A DNA stretch of 9,744 nucleotides from contig JAJRDF010000033.1 of NCBI GenBank assembly GCA_028678555.1, positions 1 to 9,744 of the forward strand, written 5' to 3'. A model generated the notes under the pieces. That model was not told the DNA's origin. It saw only the letters and a program-made list of their open reading frames with translations, and did not search any database. Below are positions 1 to 5,857 of the stretch, piece by piece. Within the stretch, counting starts at the first letter, position 1, and every line of letters starts with the position of its first letter. The position numbers and the translations under genes are program-made. Source of the DNA: Methanomicrobiales archaeon. Lineage in GTDB: Archaea; Halobacteriota; Methanomicrobia; Methanomicrobiales; JACTUA01.

Positions 1-33
1 ACATAACCTCATTCAAACCCATCAGCCGATCCA

Positions 34-83
34 TGCGGGAGGGGGAAACCCCCTCCCGACCCCACCCCCGTGAGGACAGCCCG
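34..83 (+). repeat. Intergenic repeat module A, copy 1 (hairpin)
   Basis: A perfect 9-bp stem, GGGAGGGGG (37-45) and CCCCCTCCC (49-57), closes an AAA loop. It is followed by a C-rich tail and GTGAGGACAGCCC. The same arrangement recurs at 4042, 4145 and 9027, always on the plus strand and between genes. The minus strand carries four G-runs with loops of 1-3 nt (46-70 region), a G-quadruplex motif. It lies beyond the 3' end of the ABC permease. No U-tract follows, so an intrinsic terminator is not supported. Confidence 0.8.
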
Positions 84-130
84 CCAGGTGGGTAAATGGT
101 ACAGGACGGCTCACCCGTTCCCGGAATACC

Positions 131-187
131 GACGGGGGGCGCCCACGCGACGGGGGGGGCGGAGCCCTCCCTGGAGCGTCCCAGTAG
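131..187 (+). repeat. Intergenic repeat module B, copy 1
   Basis: Contains GCCCAC (141-146), a G8 run (152-159) that can pair with CCCTCCC (165-171) around a CGGAG loop, and AGCGTCCCAGTAG (175-187). The GCCCAC block starts exactly 104 nt after the first base of the module A stem at 37, the same distance as in the copies starting at 4148 and 9030. This is therefore the second half of a composite element of about 150 nt (37-187). Confidence 0.75.
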
Positions 188-241
188 AAATCCTCGGTTG
201 GGAGTCACCGCCAGGTATTCATCTGTGACAACTTCACACAT

Positions 242-280
242 CGCGGCGGGGGCGGCGAGCCTCCGAGAGCGTCCCAGTAG
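242..280 (+). repeat. Intergenic repeat module B, copy 2 (without module A)
   Basis: The segment CGGGGGC (247-253) pairs with GCCTCCG (259-265) through one G-U wobble around the loop GGCGA. AGCGTCCCAGTAG follows at 268-280, identical over 13 nt to copy 1 at 175-187. It has no GCCCAC block and no adjacent module A, so it is a partial extra unit in a degenerate array with roughly 90-nt spacing. Confidence 0.7.
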
Positions 281-331
281 TCTGGAAATGGATTCCACCG
301 GTACGCGGTAATCAGAGAATACCTCAGGGGT

Positions 332-353
332 CGGCGGGGGCGGCGAATTCCCG
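332..353 (+). repeat. Intergenic repeat module B, copy 3 (truncated)
   Basis: GGCGGGGGCGGCGA (333-346) repeats 14 identical bases from copy 2 (245-258), 88 nt away. The AGCGTCCCAGTAG tail is missing and the copy ends about 30 nt from the stop codon of the ABC permease. It looks like a decayed or truncated unit. The rest of 1-382 (1-33, 84-130, 188-241, 281-331 and 354-382) holds no gene I can support. Confidence 0.55.
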
Positions 354-382
354 GAATCCTGTCCGCAGGCAGGGAACTCCGC

Positions 383-1471
383 CTATTCGAGCGTGCGGCG
401 GTAGGTGGTGATGCCGAGGGTGATGGCGACGGCCGAGAAGATCCCCAGGGCGATGAGGTCCGGGGCGATGACCGCGAGGCCCTGCCCCCGGAGGATGATA
501 CTTCGTAACGCGTGCACGGTATAGGCCTCGGGATTGATCAGCGCAATCCACTGGAGCCAGGGTGGCATCCCCAGGATCGGGTAGAAGGCACCGCTCGTCA
601 TGAACAGGATCAGGTTGAAGAATGCCACCACAGACGCATACTCCTGCTGGGTGGAGAACCGGGAGGCGAGAGCAACGACGAGGCTTGTCACGCCAATGCT
701 GGCAATGAAGATCACGAGGAGCACCAGCAGGAAGTCCTCCGGTTTCCGGACGACAACACCGGTGATCAGGATATCGAAGAGAAAGATGATGGTTCCCGCG
801 AGGAACGCCCGGACCGTGGTGCTCCCGATGGTCCCCAGGATGATGCTGGATCTCTTCACGGGTGTCACCAGGTACCCCTCGATGATCCCCAGCTCCCGGT
901 CCCGGATCAGGGCAAAGGCACCACCCATCATCGTGGTCATGAAGATGGCCATCACGATGACGCCCACACCAAAGAACATGATGTAATCGACATTCCCGTA
1001 GATCCGGTTGAAGACCACGGGATTCGGGAACCCGGACCCGGCCATCGATGCGGTGACCCCGGCCTCGATGAGGGTCGGGACCATGTAATCGGAGCTGTCC
1101 TCGTAGACCCGCACCGTGGTATCCGCCGCGACATCGGAGGGGAAGATCACCGCCGCCGAGATGCGCCCCTGGGACAGGGCCTGCTTGGCCACCTCCTCGG
1201 AGGTATACACCGTCACGTCAAAGGTGGGGGGCTTCTCCGGCTGGTGGAAATCCTTCAGCTCCTGAACAGCCGCCGAAAAGAGGGGCGTCTCAGTGAGGTA
1301 GGGTTCATCCTGGACCACGCCAAGGGGGATGTGGACGATGGCACCACCCATGGCGTTTCCGAAGATCAGCAGGTACATGACCGGCATAAAAAGGGTCATC
1401 ACAATGACGAACGGGTTCGACAGGAACTTCTTGAAGTCCCGGGTGAAGATGGCGACCGCCCCCCGGATCAT
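383..1471 (-). CDS. ABC-2 type transporter permease
   Basis: This is the membrane subunit of an ABC-2 (DrrB-like) exporter and acts in the cytoplasmic membrane with the ATPase encoded just upstream. The 362-aa protein has one hydrophobic helix at about residues 20-40, a long outside loop (about 41-162), and five further helices at about 163-190, 212-240, 245-270, 283-305 and 335-357, the usual ABC-2 layout. The family segment RDRELGIIEGYLVTPVKRSS (190-209) lies after helix 2, and NPEAYTVHALR (313-323) precedes the last helix. The ATG at 1471 overlaps the ATPase stop codon (ATGA) and has a good GGGGAGGG ribosome site a few bases upstream inside the ATPase gene, so the two are translationally coupled. 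The substrate cannot be read from the sequence; drugs, lipids or polysaccharides are all possible for this family. Confidence 0.93.
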   Translation of the reverse strand: MIRGAVAIFTRDFKKFLSNPFVIVMTLFMPVMYLLIFGNAMGGAIVHIPLGVVQDEPYLTETPLFSAAVQELKDFHQPEKPPTFDVTVYTSEEVAKQALSQGRISAAVIFPSDVAADTTVRVYEDSSDYMVPTLIEAGVTASMAGSGFPNPVVFNRIYGNVDYIMFFGVGVIVMAIFMTTMMGGAFALIRDRELGIIEGYLVTPVKRSSIILGTIGSTTVRAFLAGTIIFLFDILITGVVVRKPEDFLLVLLVIFIASIGVTSLVVALASRFSTQQEYASVVAFFNLILFMTSGAFYPILGMPPWLQWIALINPEAYTVHALRSIILRGQGLAVIAPDLIALGIFSAVAITLGITTYRRTLE

Positions 1472-2523
1472 CGCTTCCCTCCCCTGCCACCCTCGGCATT
1501 CTCCCCGCCCCCGGCATCCAGCTTCCTCCCGGTGAGGTGGATGAACACGTCCTCCAGGGTGGGGGACCGGATGGAGATGGAGGTCATGGGCATCGAGAAC
1601 CGTTCAAAGACCGCGATGAGGGCAGGGAGCACCCTGCTCCCGTTCACGGCCGAGATGATGACCCGGTTCTCCTTTGCCTCCGCTGACTTGATGAGACCTG
1701 TCGCCATGAGTGCGGGGATCAGACCGTCGTGCATCTTCTCAATGCCGATCTCGATCAGGTCCCCGGCCGGGAGGGCCCGCTTGTGGTTCTCGGGGGTATC
1801 CAGGGCGATGAGTTTCCCCCGGTCCATGAACGCGATCCGCTGGCAGAGCTTCTCCGCCTCCTCCATGTAGTGGGTCGTGAGGATGATGGTCGTCTTCTCG
1901 GCATTCAGCCGCTCGATCTGCTCCCAGACCTCCCACCGCGAATCCGGGTCCAGGCCGATGGTGGGCTCGTCCAGGAAGAGGATCCGGGGCCGGTGGAGGA
2001 AGGCCCGCACGATCTCCAGTTTCCGCTTCATCCCTCCGGAGAAGGTCCGTACCGGCATGTGGGCACGATCGGTGAGATCCGCTGTCTCCAGGAGCTGCAT
2101 GGCCCGGTCATGCAGTACCTTTTCCTCGACACCCAGCAGCTTCCCGTAGAAGGAGAGGTTGTCATAGGCGGTGAGTTCCACGTCCAGGGTGCTGTTCTGG
2201 GAGCAGACACCGATGATCCCCCGGATCTCCTCGTCGTTCCTGGTCACCTGGTACGGGCCCACGAAGGAGGTGCCGGAGGTGGGGGAAAGGAGGGTGGTGA
2301 GGATCCGGATGAGCGTGCTCTTCCCCGCACCGTTGGGCCCCAGGAGACCGAAGATCTCTCCGGCTACGACATCGAATGAGACATCGTCCACCGCGGTAAC
2401 GGTCCGGTTCCTTTCCCGGAAGACCTTGGTGACGTGCTGGATCCGGATGATCCGGTCACCCTCCGGTGCCGATCCCGCCCTCAGGGACCCCCCGGCTCCC
2501 CCGGATCCGGTGGCAGGCTCCAT
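1468..2523 (-). CDS. ABC transporter ATP-binding protein (DrrA-like)
   Basis: ATPase subunit of the ABC-2 exporter; it binds and hydrolyses ATP to drive export through the permease encoded downstream. In the 351-aa product, Walker A is GPNGAGKST (62-70), the Q-loop Gln is 109, the signature is FSGGMKR (161-167), Walker B is ILFLDEP (181-187) and the switch His is 218, so it should be active. The C-terminal SPTLEDVFIHLTGRKLD segment (320-336) is typical of DrrA-type ATPases. The first 24 residues before IIRIQHVTK are glycine-rich and not part of the fold, as is the Gly-rich tail (338-351). No other Met gives a better start. A TATA-like sequence 27 nt before the ATG predicts a nearly leaderless mRNA. 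It is first gene of a two-gene operon. Confidence 0.95.
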   Translation of the reverse strand: MEPATGSGGAGGSLRAGSAPEGDRIIRIQHVTKVFRERNRTVTAVDDVSFDVVAGEIFGLLGPNGAGKSTLIRILTTLLSPTSGTSFVGPYQVTRNDEEIRGIIGVCSQNSTLDVELTAYDNLSFYGKLLGVEEKVLHDRAMQLLETADLTDRAHMPVRTFSGGMKRKLEIVRAFLHRPRILFLDEPTIGLDPDSRWEVWEQIERLNAEKTTIILTTHYMEEAEKLCQRIAFMDRGKLIALDTPENHKRALPAGDLIEIGIEKMHDGLIPALMATGLIKSAEAKENRVIISAVNGSRVLPALIAVFERFSMPMTSISIRSPTLEDVFIHLTGRKLDAGGGENAEGGRGGKR

Positions 2524-2545
2524 ACCAGTACGGTGGCGTGAAAAC

Positions 2546-2554
2546 CCATATAGG
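2546..2554 (-). promoter_or_regulatory. Putative TATA box for the ABC exporter operon
   Basis: The minus strand reads CCTATATGG here, centred about 27 nt before the ATG at 2523. With the usual archaeal distance of about 25 nt from TATA to transcription start, the mRNA would begin at or within a few bases of the start codon. No Shine-Dalgarno sequence is present, which agrees with leaderless translation. The motif is short, so the call is tentative. Confidence 0.45.
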
Positions 2555-2622
2555 ATTTGGGAGAACGGAACCAGACGGGATCCCGGGATTTCACACGCCA
2601 GAGGGAATGATCCCGGTTCAGC

Positions 2623-2641
2623 AAACCCGGCGCCCGGGTTT
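2623..2641 (-). terminator. Hairpin at the 3' end of the Usp-GNAT gene
   Basis: A perfect 8-bp inverted repeat, AAACCCGG (2623-2630) and CCGGGTTT (2634-2641), has a 3-nt loop and begins at the last base of the stop codon of the Usp-GNAT gene (2641-2643). The position suits a transcript end or RNA-stabilising hairpin. Only TTT follows the stem on the minus strand, so classical intrinsic termination is uncertain. Confidence 0.4.
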
Positions 2642-3960
2642 CACCGTAGGGCAGGTCCGGAAGACGTCCGCTTCATCGGGGTCACGTGAGCCTCCTCCAG
2701 GTGTCCCTCCGCAAAGGCGTACCGGTCACGGATCACTTTGGGAAGATCCCGTTCCGGGATCACCTCGAAGCCGAAGGTCCGGTAGAAGGGTTCCAGGCCG
2801 GCCACGGAGTGCATGTAGAGCGGCCGGTCACCGCAGGCGTCCACCAGCACCCGCATCGCCTTCCGGGCATACCCCCGGTTCCGGAACTCCTCAGGGGTGA
2901 ATACGGCATCCACCTCTCCCCCTTCCGGGTGGAAGCGGCAGCGGGCCAGGGCAGCAAGGGAGCCCTCCACCCAGACCCCGAAGATACGGTCCGTGGCGGG
3001 ATCCCCCTTCTGCCCGTGGTAGTGCTCCCAGACCCGGTCTGCCTCGGGGAACTCGGCGGGGGCCATCTCCCGTGCCGTGATCTCGAGATGCACCTGGGGG
3101 AACCGGATCAGCACCGGGCGGCTGGCACCGGCAGCGACCGCGGCAGCAGTGCTCCCGATGGCAATGGACTTCATGTAGTCCTTGCGGCCGTACCGGGAAA
3201 TCATGATGAGGGAGGCATCCGCCTCCTTGGCAGCGGCCAGGATCTCCCGGACCGGATCCCCTGAGCGGACGAGGGTCTCCACACCCCTGCGGGATCCATC
3301 GAGACGGGCTGCCAGATCCCTGAGGGAGGCCTCCACCTGCCCCGTCCCTGAACCATGGCCCGGGAGGGTAACCCCCCTCGGGACCACGTGCACCAGCACC
3401 ACCTGACCCGACCCCGGCTGCTCCTTCACCGCCTCCATGAGCTCGTACGAGGGCTTGGAGAAGTCCACCGGGCAGAGGATGCGGGAGAGCACCAGCCGGC
3501 AGAACCGGGGATCCTGCCCGTCGGCAGTGACCGGCACCTGGTGGTAGAGGAGGACGTGGCACCGGGCATCCTGGAGGACCGCAGAGGAGACCGAGCCCAG
3601 CAGGAACCGCCGGATGGGGGAGAGCCCCCTCGCCCCCATGGCGATGGCAGAGACCTGCTCCTCCCCGGCCACCTTCAGGATGGCCGGTGCCAGGTCGCCC
3701 CGCCGGATCACCTCCAGCCGGCTCCGGGCACGGATACCGATCGACCGCAGCGCCCCCTCCTGCTCCTCCAGTCTGCGCCTGGCTTCGCTGATCCTGGCCT
3801 CCTCCAGGGAGGGTTCCCAGCCAGGGGTCCCCTCGTCCCGGGGCATAACTATCACATGGAGGAGAACCGCCTCCACGATCCCCGGCACCTGGCCGATGCA
3901 GGAGATCGCCGACGTGGCATCCGGGGAGAAATCCGTGGGGAGGAGGGTTTTGACAAACAT
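2641..3960 (-). CDS. Tandem universal stress protein fused to GNAT acetyltransferase
   Basis: A 439-aa three-domain protein. Usp domain 1 (about 1-140) begins KTLLPTDFS and carries the ATP-binding pattern G-2x-G-9x-G-S at G109, G112 and G122-S123. Usp domain 2 (about 157-287) begins RILCPVDFS; its motif is altered, with Ser255 in place of the first glycine and ten residues between G258 and G269, so nucleotide binding there is uncertain. The C-terminal part (about 291-430) is a GNAT fold, with the acetyl-CoA motif R360-N-R-G-Y-A365 and the usual EPFYRTFGF segment (390-398). The role is inferred: a stress or nucleotide-sensing module controlling an acetyltransferase, whose target is unknown. 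The gene stands alone between two other transcription units. The ATG at 3960 has no Shine-Dalgarno sequence; a weak TATA-like box lies 35 nt upstream. Confidence 0.92.
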   Translation of the reverse strand: MFVKTLLPTDFSPDATSAISCIGQVPGIVEAVLLHVIVMPRDEGTPGWEPSLEEARISEARRRLEEQEGALRSIGIRARSRLEVIRRGDLAPAILKVAGEEQVSAIAMGARGLSPIRRFLLGSVSSAVLQDARCHVLLYHQVPVTADGQDPRFCRLVLSRILCPVDFSKPSYELMEAVKEQPGSGQVVLVHVVPRGVTLPGHGSGTGQVEASLRDLAARLDGSRRGVETLVRSGDPVREILAAAKEADASLIMISRYGRKDYMKSIAIGSTAAAVAAGASRPVLIRFPQVHLEITAREMAPAEFPEADRVWEHYHGQKGDPATDRIFGVWVEGSLAALARCRFHPEGGEVDAVFTPEEFRNRGYARKAMRVLVDACGDRPLYMHSVAGLEPFYRTFGFEVIPERDLPKVIRDRYAFAEGHLEEAHVTPMKRTSSGPALR

Positions 3961-3990
3961 GGGACCGCGACAGGGATCTTGTCACTTCCC

Positions 3991-3999
3991 CTACATAGC
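3991..3999 (-). promoter_or_regulatory. Weak TATA-like box for the Usp-GNAT gene
   Basis: The minus strand reads GCTATGTAG, centred about 35 nt before the ATG at 3960, which would give a leader of about 10 nt. The spacing matches that proposed for purA. The match to a TATA box is poor, so this is a low-confidence call. Confidence 0.3.
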
Positions 4000-4041
4000 A
4001 TTGAGGGATCGGGAATTCCGGCATTCTGTTCTGTCAACCGG

Positions 4042-4093
4042 TGCGGGAGGGGGCCGGGGCCCCCTCCCGGTCACTCCCCTGTGAGGAGAGCCC
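4042..4093 (+). repeat. Intergenic repeat module A, copy 2
   Basis: Stem GGGAGGGGG (4045-4053) pairs with CCCCCTCCC (4060-4068) around a 6-nt loop, followed by a C-rich tail and GTGAGGAGAGCCC. It lies 103 nt before copy 3, in tandem. Unlike the other copies, its C-rich tail is interrupted, so the minus strand has only three usable G-runs. It lies between the 3' end of pdxT and the start of the Usp-GNAT gene. Confidence 0.8.
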
Positions 4094-4144
4094 ATGTGGG
4101 GCGGTTCTCTCCCTGCTGGGAAAACAGCCTGTCCTGCCGGCCAG

Positions 4145-4184
4145 TGCGGGAGGGGGAAACCCCCTCCCGGTCCCTCCCCCGTGA
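4145..4184 (+). repeat. Intergenic repeat module A, copy 3
   Basis: Stem GGGAGGGGG (4148-4156) and CCCCCTCCC (4160-4168) close an AAA loop, the same as copy 1, followed by GGTCCCTCCCCCGTGA. After GTGA it diverges from the GTGAGGA-AGCCC consensus. The minus strand carries a G5-A-G3-ACC-G3-A-G5 pattern. Module B copy 4 follows with the fixed 104-nt offset, making 4148-4306 a full composite element. Confidence 0.8.
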
Positions 4185-4241
4185 CCGATAGTCGGCCGTT
4201 CGGTTACCAGTCAACGATGGATCTGCATCCGGCAGGAGACC

Positions 4242-4306
4242 TGCGGGGGGTGCCCACGCGGCGGGGGCGGAGCATTTGCGGAGCCCCCGAGAGCGTTTCA
4301 TCAGTA
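4242..4306 (+). repeat. Intergenic repeat module B, copy 4
   Basis: GCCCAC (4252-4257) starts 104 nt after the module A stem at 4148. CGGGGGC (4262-4268) pairs perfectly with GCCCCCG (4283-4289) around a 14-nt loop, longer than the 5-nt loops of copies 1 and 2. AGCGT (4292-4296) and CAGTA (4302-4306) match the tail, with two substitutions between them. Of the rest of 3961-4370, 4307-4370 leads to the pdxT stop and shows nothing recognisable. Confidence 0.75.
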
Positions 4307-4370
4307 CGCATGATATCGAGAAACCAAACAGGAAGCGATAGACGCAATCATCCGCATGCAGGGCGGCGGG

Positions 4371-4961
4371 TCAGCCTTGCAGTCCTTTCAGGAACCGGAG
4401 GTGGAGCCGACGGTCCCGGGAGAGTTCCGGGTGGAAGGCCAGGCCCATGTGGGAACCCTGCGCCACCGCCACGATCCCCTGGGGGAGCCGGGCCAGGATC
4501 CGGACACCAGTGCCCGCACGGGTGATGACCGGCGCCCGGATGAAAACCGCGTGGAAGGGCTCTGTCTCACCTTCGAGAGGGAGATCCTGTTCAAAGGACT
4601 CCCGCTGCCGGCCGAATGCGTTCCTGCAGACGGTCGCGTCCAGGATGCCCAGGGGAAGGAATCGCCGGTCATCCTCCACCGCGGCAGAAAGCAGGATCAG
4701 GCCGGCACAGGTGGCAAAGATGCCACCTGAAAATTCCAGGATGGGATCCCGCATCCCCTTCCGGTCCACCATCCGGGCAATGGTGGTGGACTCGCCACCG
4801 GGGATGGCCAGGCCATCGCATCCGGCGATCTCATCTGCGGACCGGATCGGGACCACAGAAGATCCGCGGTCCCTCCCGGCCAAGGCCAGGGCTTCCCGGA
4901 AGGCCAGGAGATGCTCGGAAACGTCCCCCTGGAGGTCCAGCACCCCGATCCTAACGCCCAC
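4371..4961 (-). CDS. pdxT: Pyridoxal 5'-phosphate synthase glutaminase subunit PdxT
   Basis: Class-I glutamine amidotransferase subunit of PLP synthase: it releases ammonia from glutamine and passes it to PdxS in the cytoplasmic complex. The 196-aa protein starts GVRIGVLDLQGDVSEH, as the family does, and is of normal length. It has the substrate-loop motif IPGGESTT (53-60), the nucleophile Cys85 in ATCAGL, and the catalytic His177 and Glu179 in FHPEL. The residue two before the nucleophile is Ala rather than the usual Gly, a mild change. The start is GTG, overlapping the last 11 nt of pdxS, with GAGGTG about 10 nt upstream inside pdxS, so the two subunits are coupled. It is the last gene of the cluster; repeat modules follow. 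Confidence 0.96.
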   Translation of the reverse strand: MGVRIGVLDLQGDVSEHLLAFREALALAGRDRGSSVVPIRSADEIAGCDGLAIPGGESTTIARMVDRKGMRDPILEFSGGIFATCAGLILLSAAVEDDRRFLPLGILDATVCRNAFGRQRESFEQDLPLEGETEPFHAVFIRAPVITRAGTGVRILARLPQGIVAVAQGSHMGLAFHPELSRDRRLHLRFLKGLQG

Positions 4962-5847
4962 GGGTCTGCAGCACCTCTTCCTTAGAAAGGAGGTGGATGT
5001 CCAGTCCCTTCATCGCCTCTCCCAGGTCACGGCTGGCGTCAACGATGGCCTTCGGGTCATCGTAGTGGTGGACGGCTTCGACGATGGCACGGGCCATCCG
5101 GGAGGGGTTGGAGGACAGGAAGATACCGGAGCCCACGAAGACCCCGTCGGCCCCGAGCTGCATCATCATGGCGGCGTCCGAGGGGGTGGCGATCCCGCCC
5201 GCCGAGAAGTTCACGACGGGCAGGCGGCCCCGTTCGGCGCACTCGATGACGAGTTCCACAGGGGCTTCCAGTGCCCGGGCCCGGTCCGCCATCTCCTGCC
5301 GGGTCTTCCCCTGGAGGGCACGGATCTCCCCCATGATGGCCCGCATGTGCCGGACCGCTTCCACCACGTTCCCGGTCCCTGCCTCGCCCTTGGTCCGGAT
5401 CATGGCGGCGCCCTCGTGGATCCGCCGGAGGGCCTCGCCCAGATCCCGGGCCCCGCAGACGAAGGGCACCGTGAACTTGGTCTTGTCGATGTGGAACTGC
5501 TCGTCGGCCGGCGTCAGCACCTCGCTCTCGTCGATCATGTCCACCGCGAGGGATTCCAGCACCTGTGCCTCCACGAAGTGGCCGATCCGGACCTTGGCCA
5601 TCACCGGGATGGAGACCGCCCCCATGATCTCGGTGATCCGGGCGGGATCCGCCATCCGGGCTACGCCCCCTGCCTTCCGGATGTCGGCCGGCACCCGCTC
5701 CAGGGCCATCACGGCCACCGCGCCCGCCTCCTCCGCCACCCGGGCCTGGTCGGCATTCACCACATCCATGATCACCCCCCCTTTCTGCATGGATGCGAAG
5801 CCCCGTTTCAGGAGCTCGGTGCCGAACCTCAGTTCCTCCAGTTTCAT
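4951..5847 (-). CDS. pdxS: Pyridoxal 5'-phosphate synthase synthase subunit PdxS
   Basis: TIM-barrel subunit of the deoxyxylulose-independent PLP synthase; it makes pyridoxal phosphate from ribose 5-phosphate, glyceraldehyde 3-phosphate and ammonia delivered by PdxT. The 298-aa product is full length. By alignment with the Bacillus enzyme, Asp28 (IMDVVNADQA), Lys85 (VMAKVRIGHF), which carries the sugar imine, and Lys153 (IRTKGEAGTG), the second catalytic lysine, are all present, as are the phosphate-binding NFSAGGIATP (213-222) and FVGSGIF (237-243). The start lies 10 nt after the cbiB stop, so it is probably co-transcribed, although a TATA-like TTTTATT within the end of cbiB could give an extra promoter. 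No strong ribosome site is visible. Confidence 0.97.
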   Translation of the reverse strand: MKLEELRFGTELLKRGFASMQKGGVIMDVVNADQARVAEEAGAVAVMALERVPADIRKAGGVARMADPARITEIMGAVSIPVMAKVRIGHFVEAQVLESLAVDMIDESEVLTPADEQFHIDKTKFTVPFVCGARDLGEALRRIHEGAAMIRTKGEAGTGNVVEAVRHMRAIMGEIRALQGKTRQEMADRARALEAPVELVIECAERGRLPVVNFSAGGIATPSDAAMMMQLGADGVFVGSGIFLSSNPSRMARAIVEAVHHYDDPKAIVDASRDLGEAMKGLDIHLLSKEEVLQTRGR

Positions 5848-5857
5848 GGCACGTACA

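Noticed and set aside
37..57. Module A hairpin as an intrinsic terminator
   Set aside because: No T-run follows the stem on either strand, and the copy at 9030 lies in a divergent promoter region where no gene ends.
96..311. 71-codon plus-strand open frame in the left intergenic region
   Set aside because: It runs straight through repeat modules B1 and B2, and the frame of one copy is not kept in the other, so protein coding is unlikely.
130..353. CRISPR array
   Set aside because: The repeated units differ in length and sequence, lose parts from copy to copy, and no cas gene is present.
512..1870. 452-codon plus-strand open frame opposite the ABC exporter genes
   Set aside because: Antisense shadow of permease and ATPase with Asp/His/Gly-rich composition and no domain.
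2891..4024. 377-codon minus-strand frame overlapping the Usp-GNAT gene
   Set aside because: It is a shifted reading of the same strand with Gly/Pro-rich sequence, whereas the chosen frame holds intact Usp and GNAT motifs.
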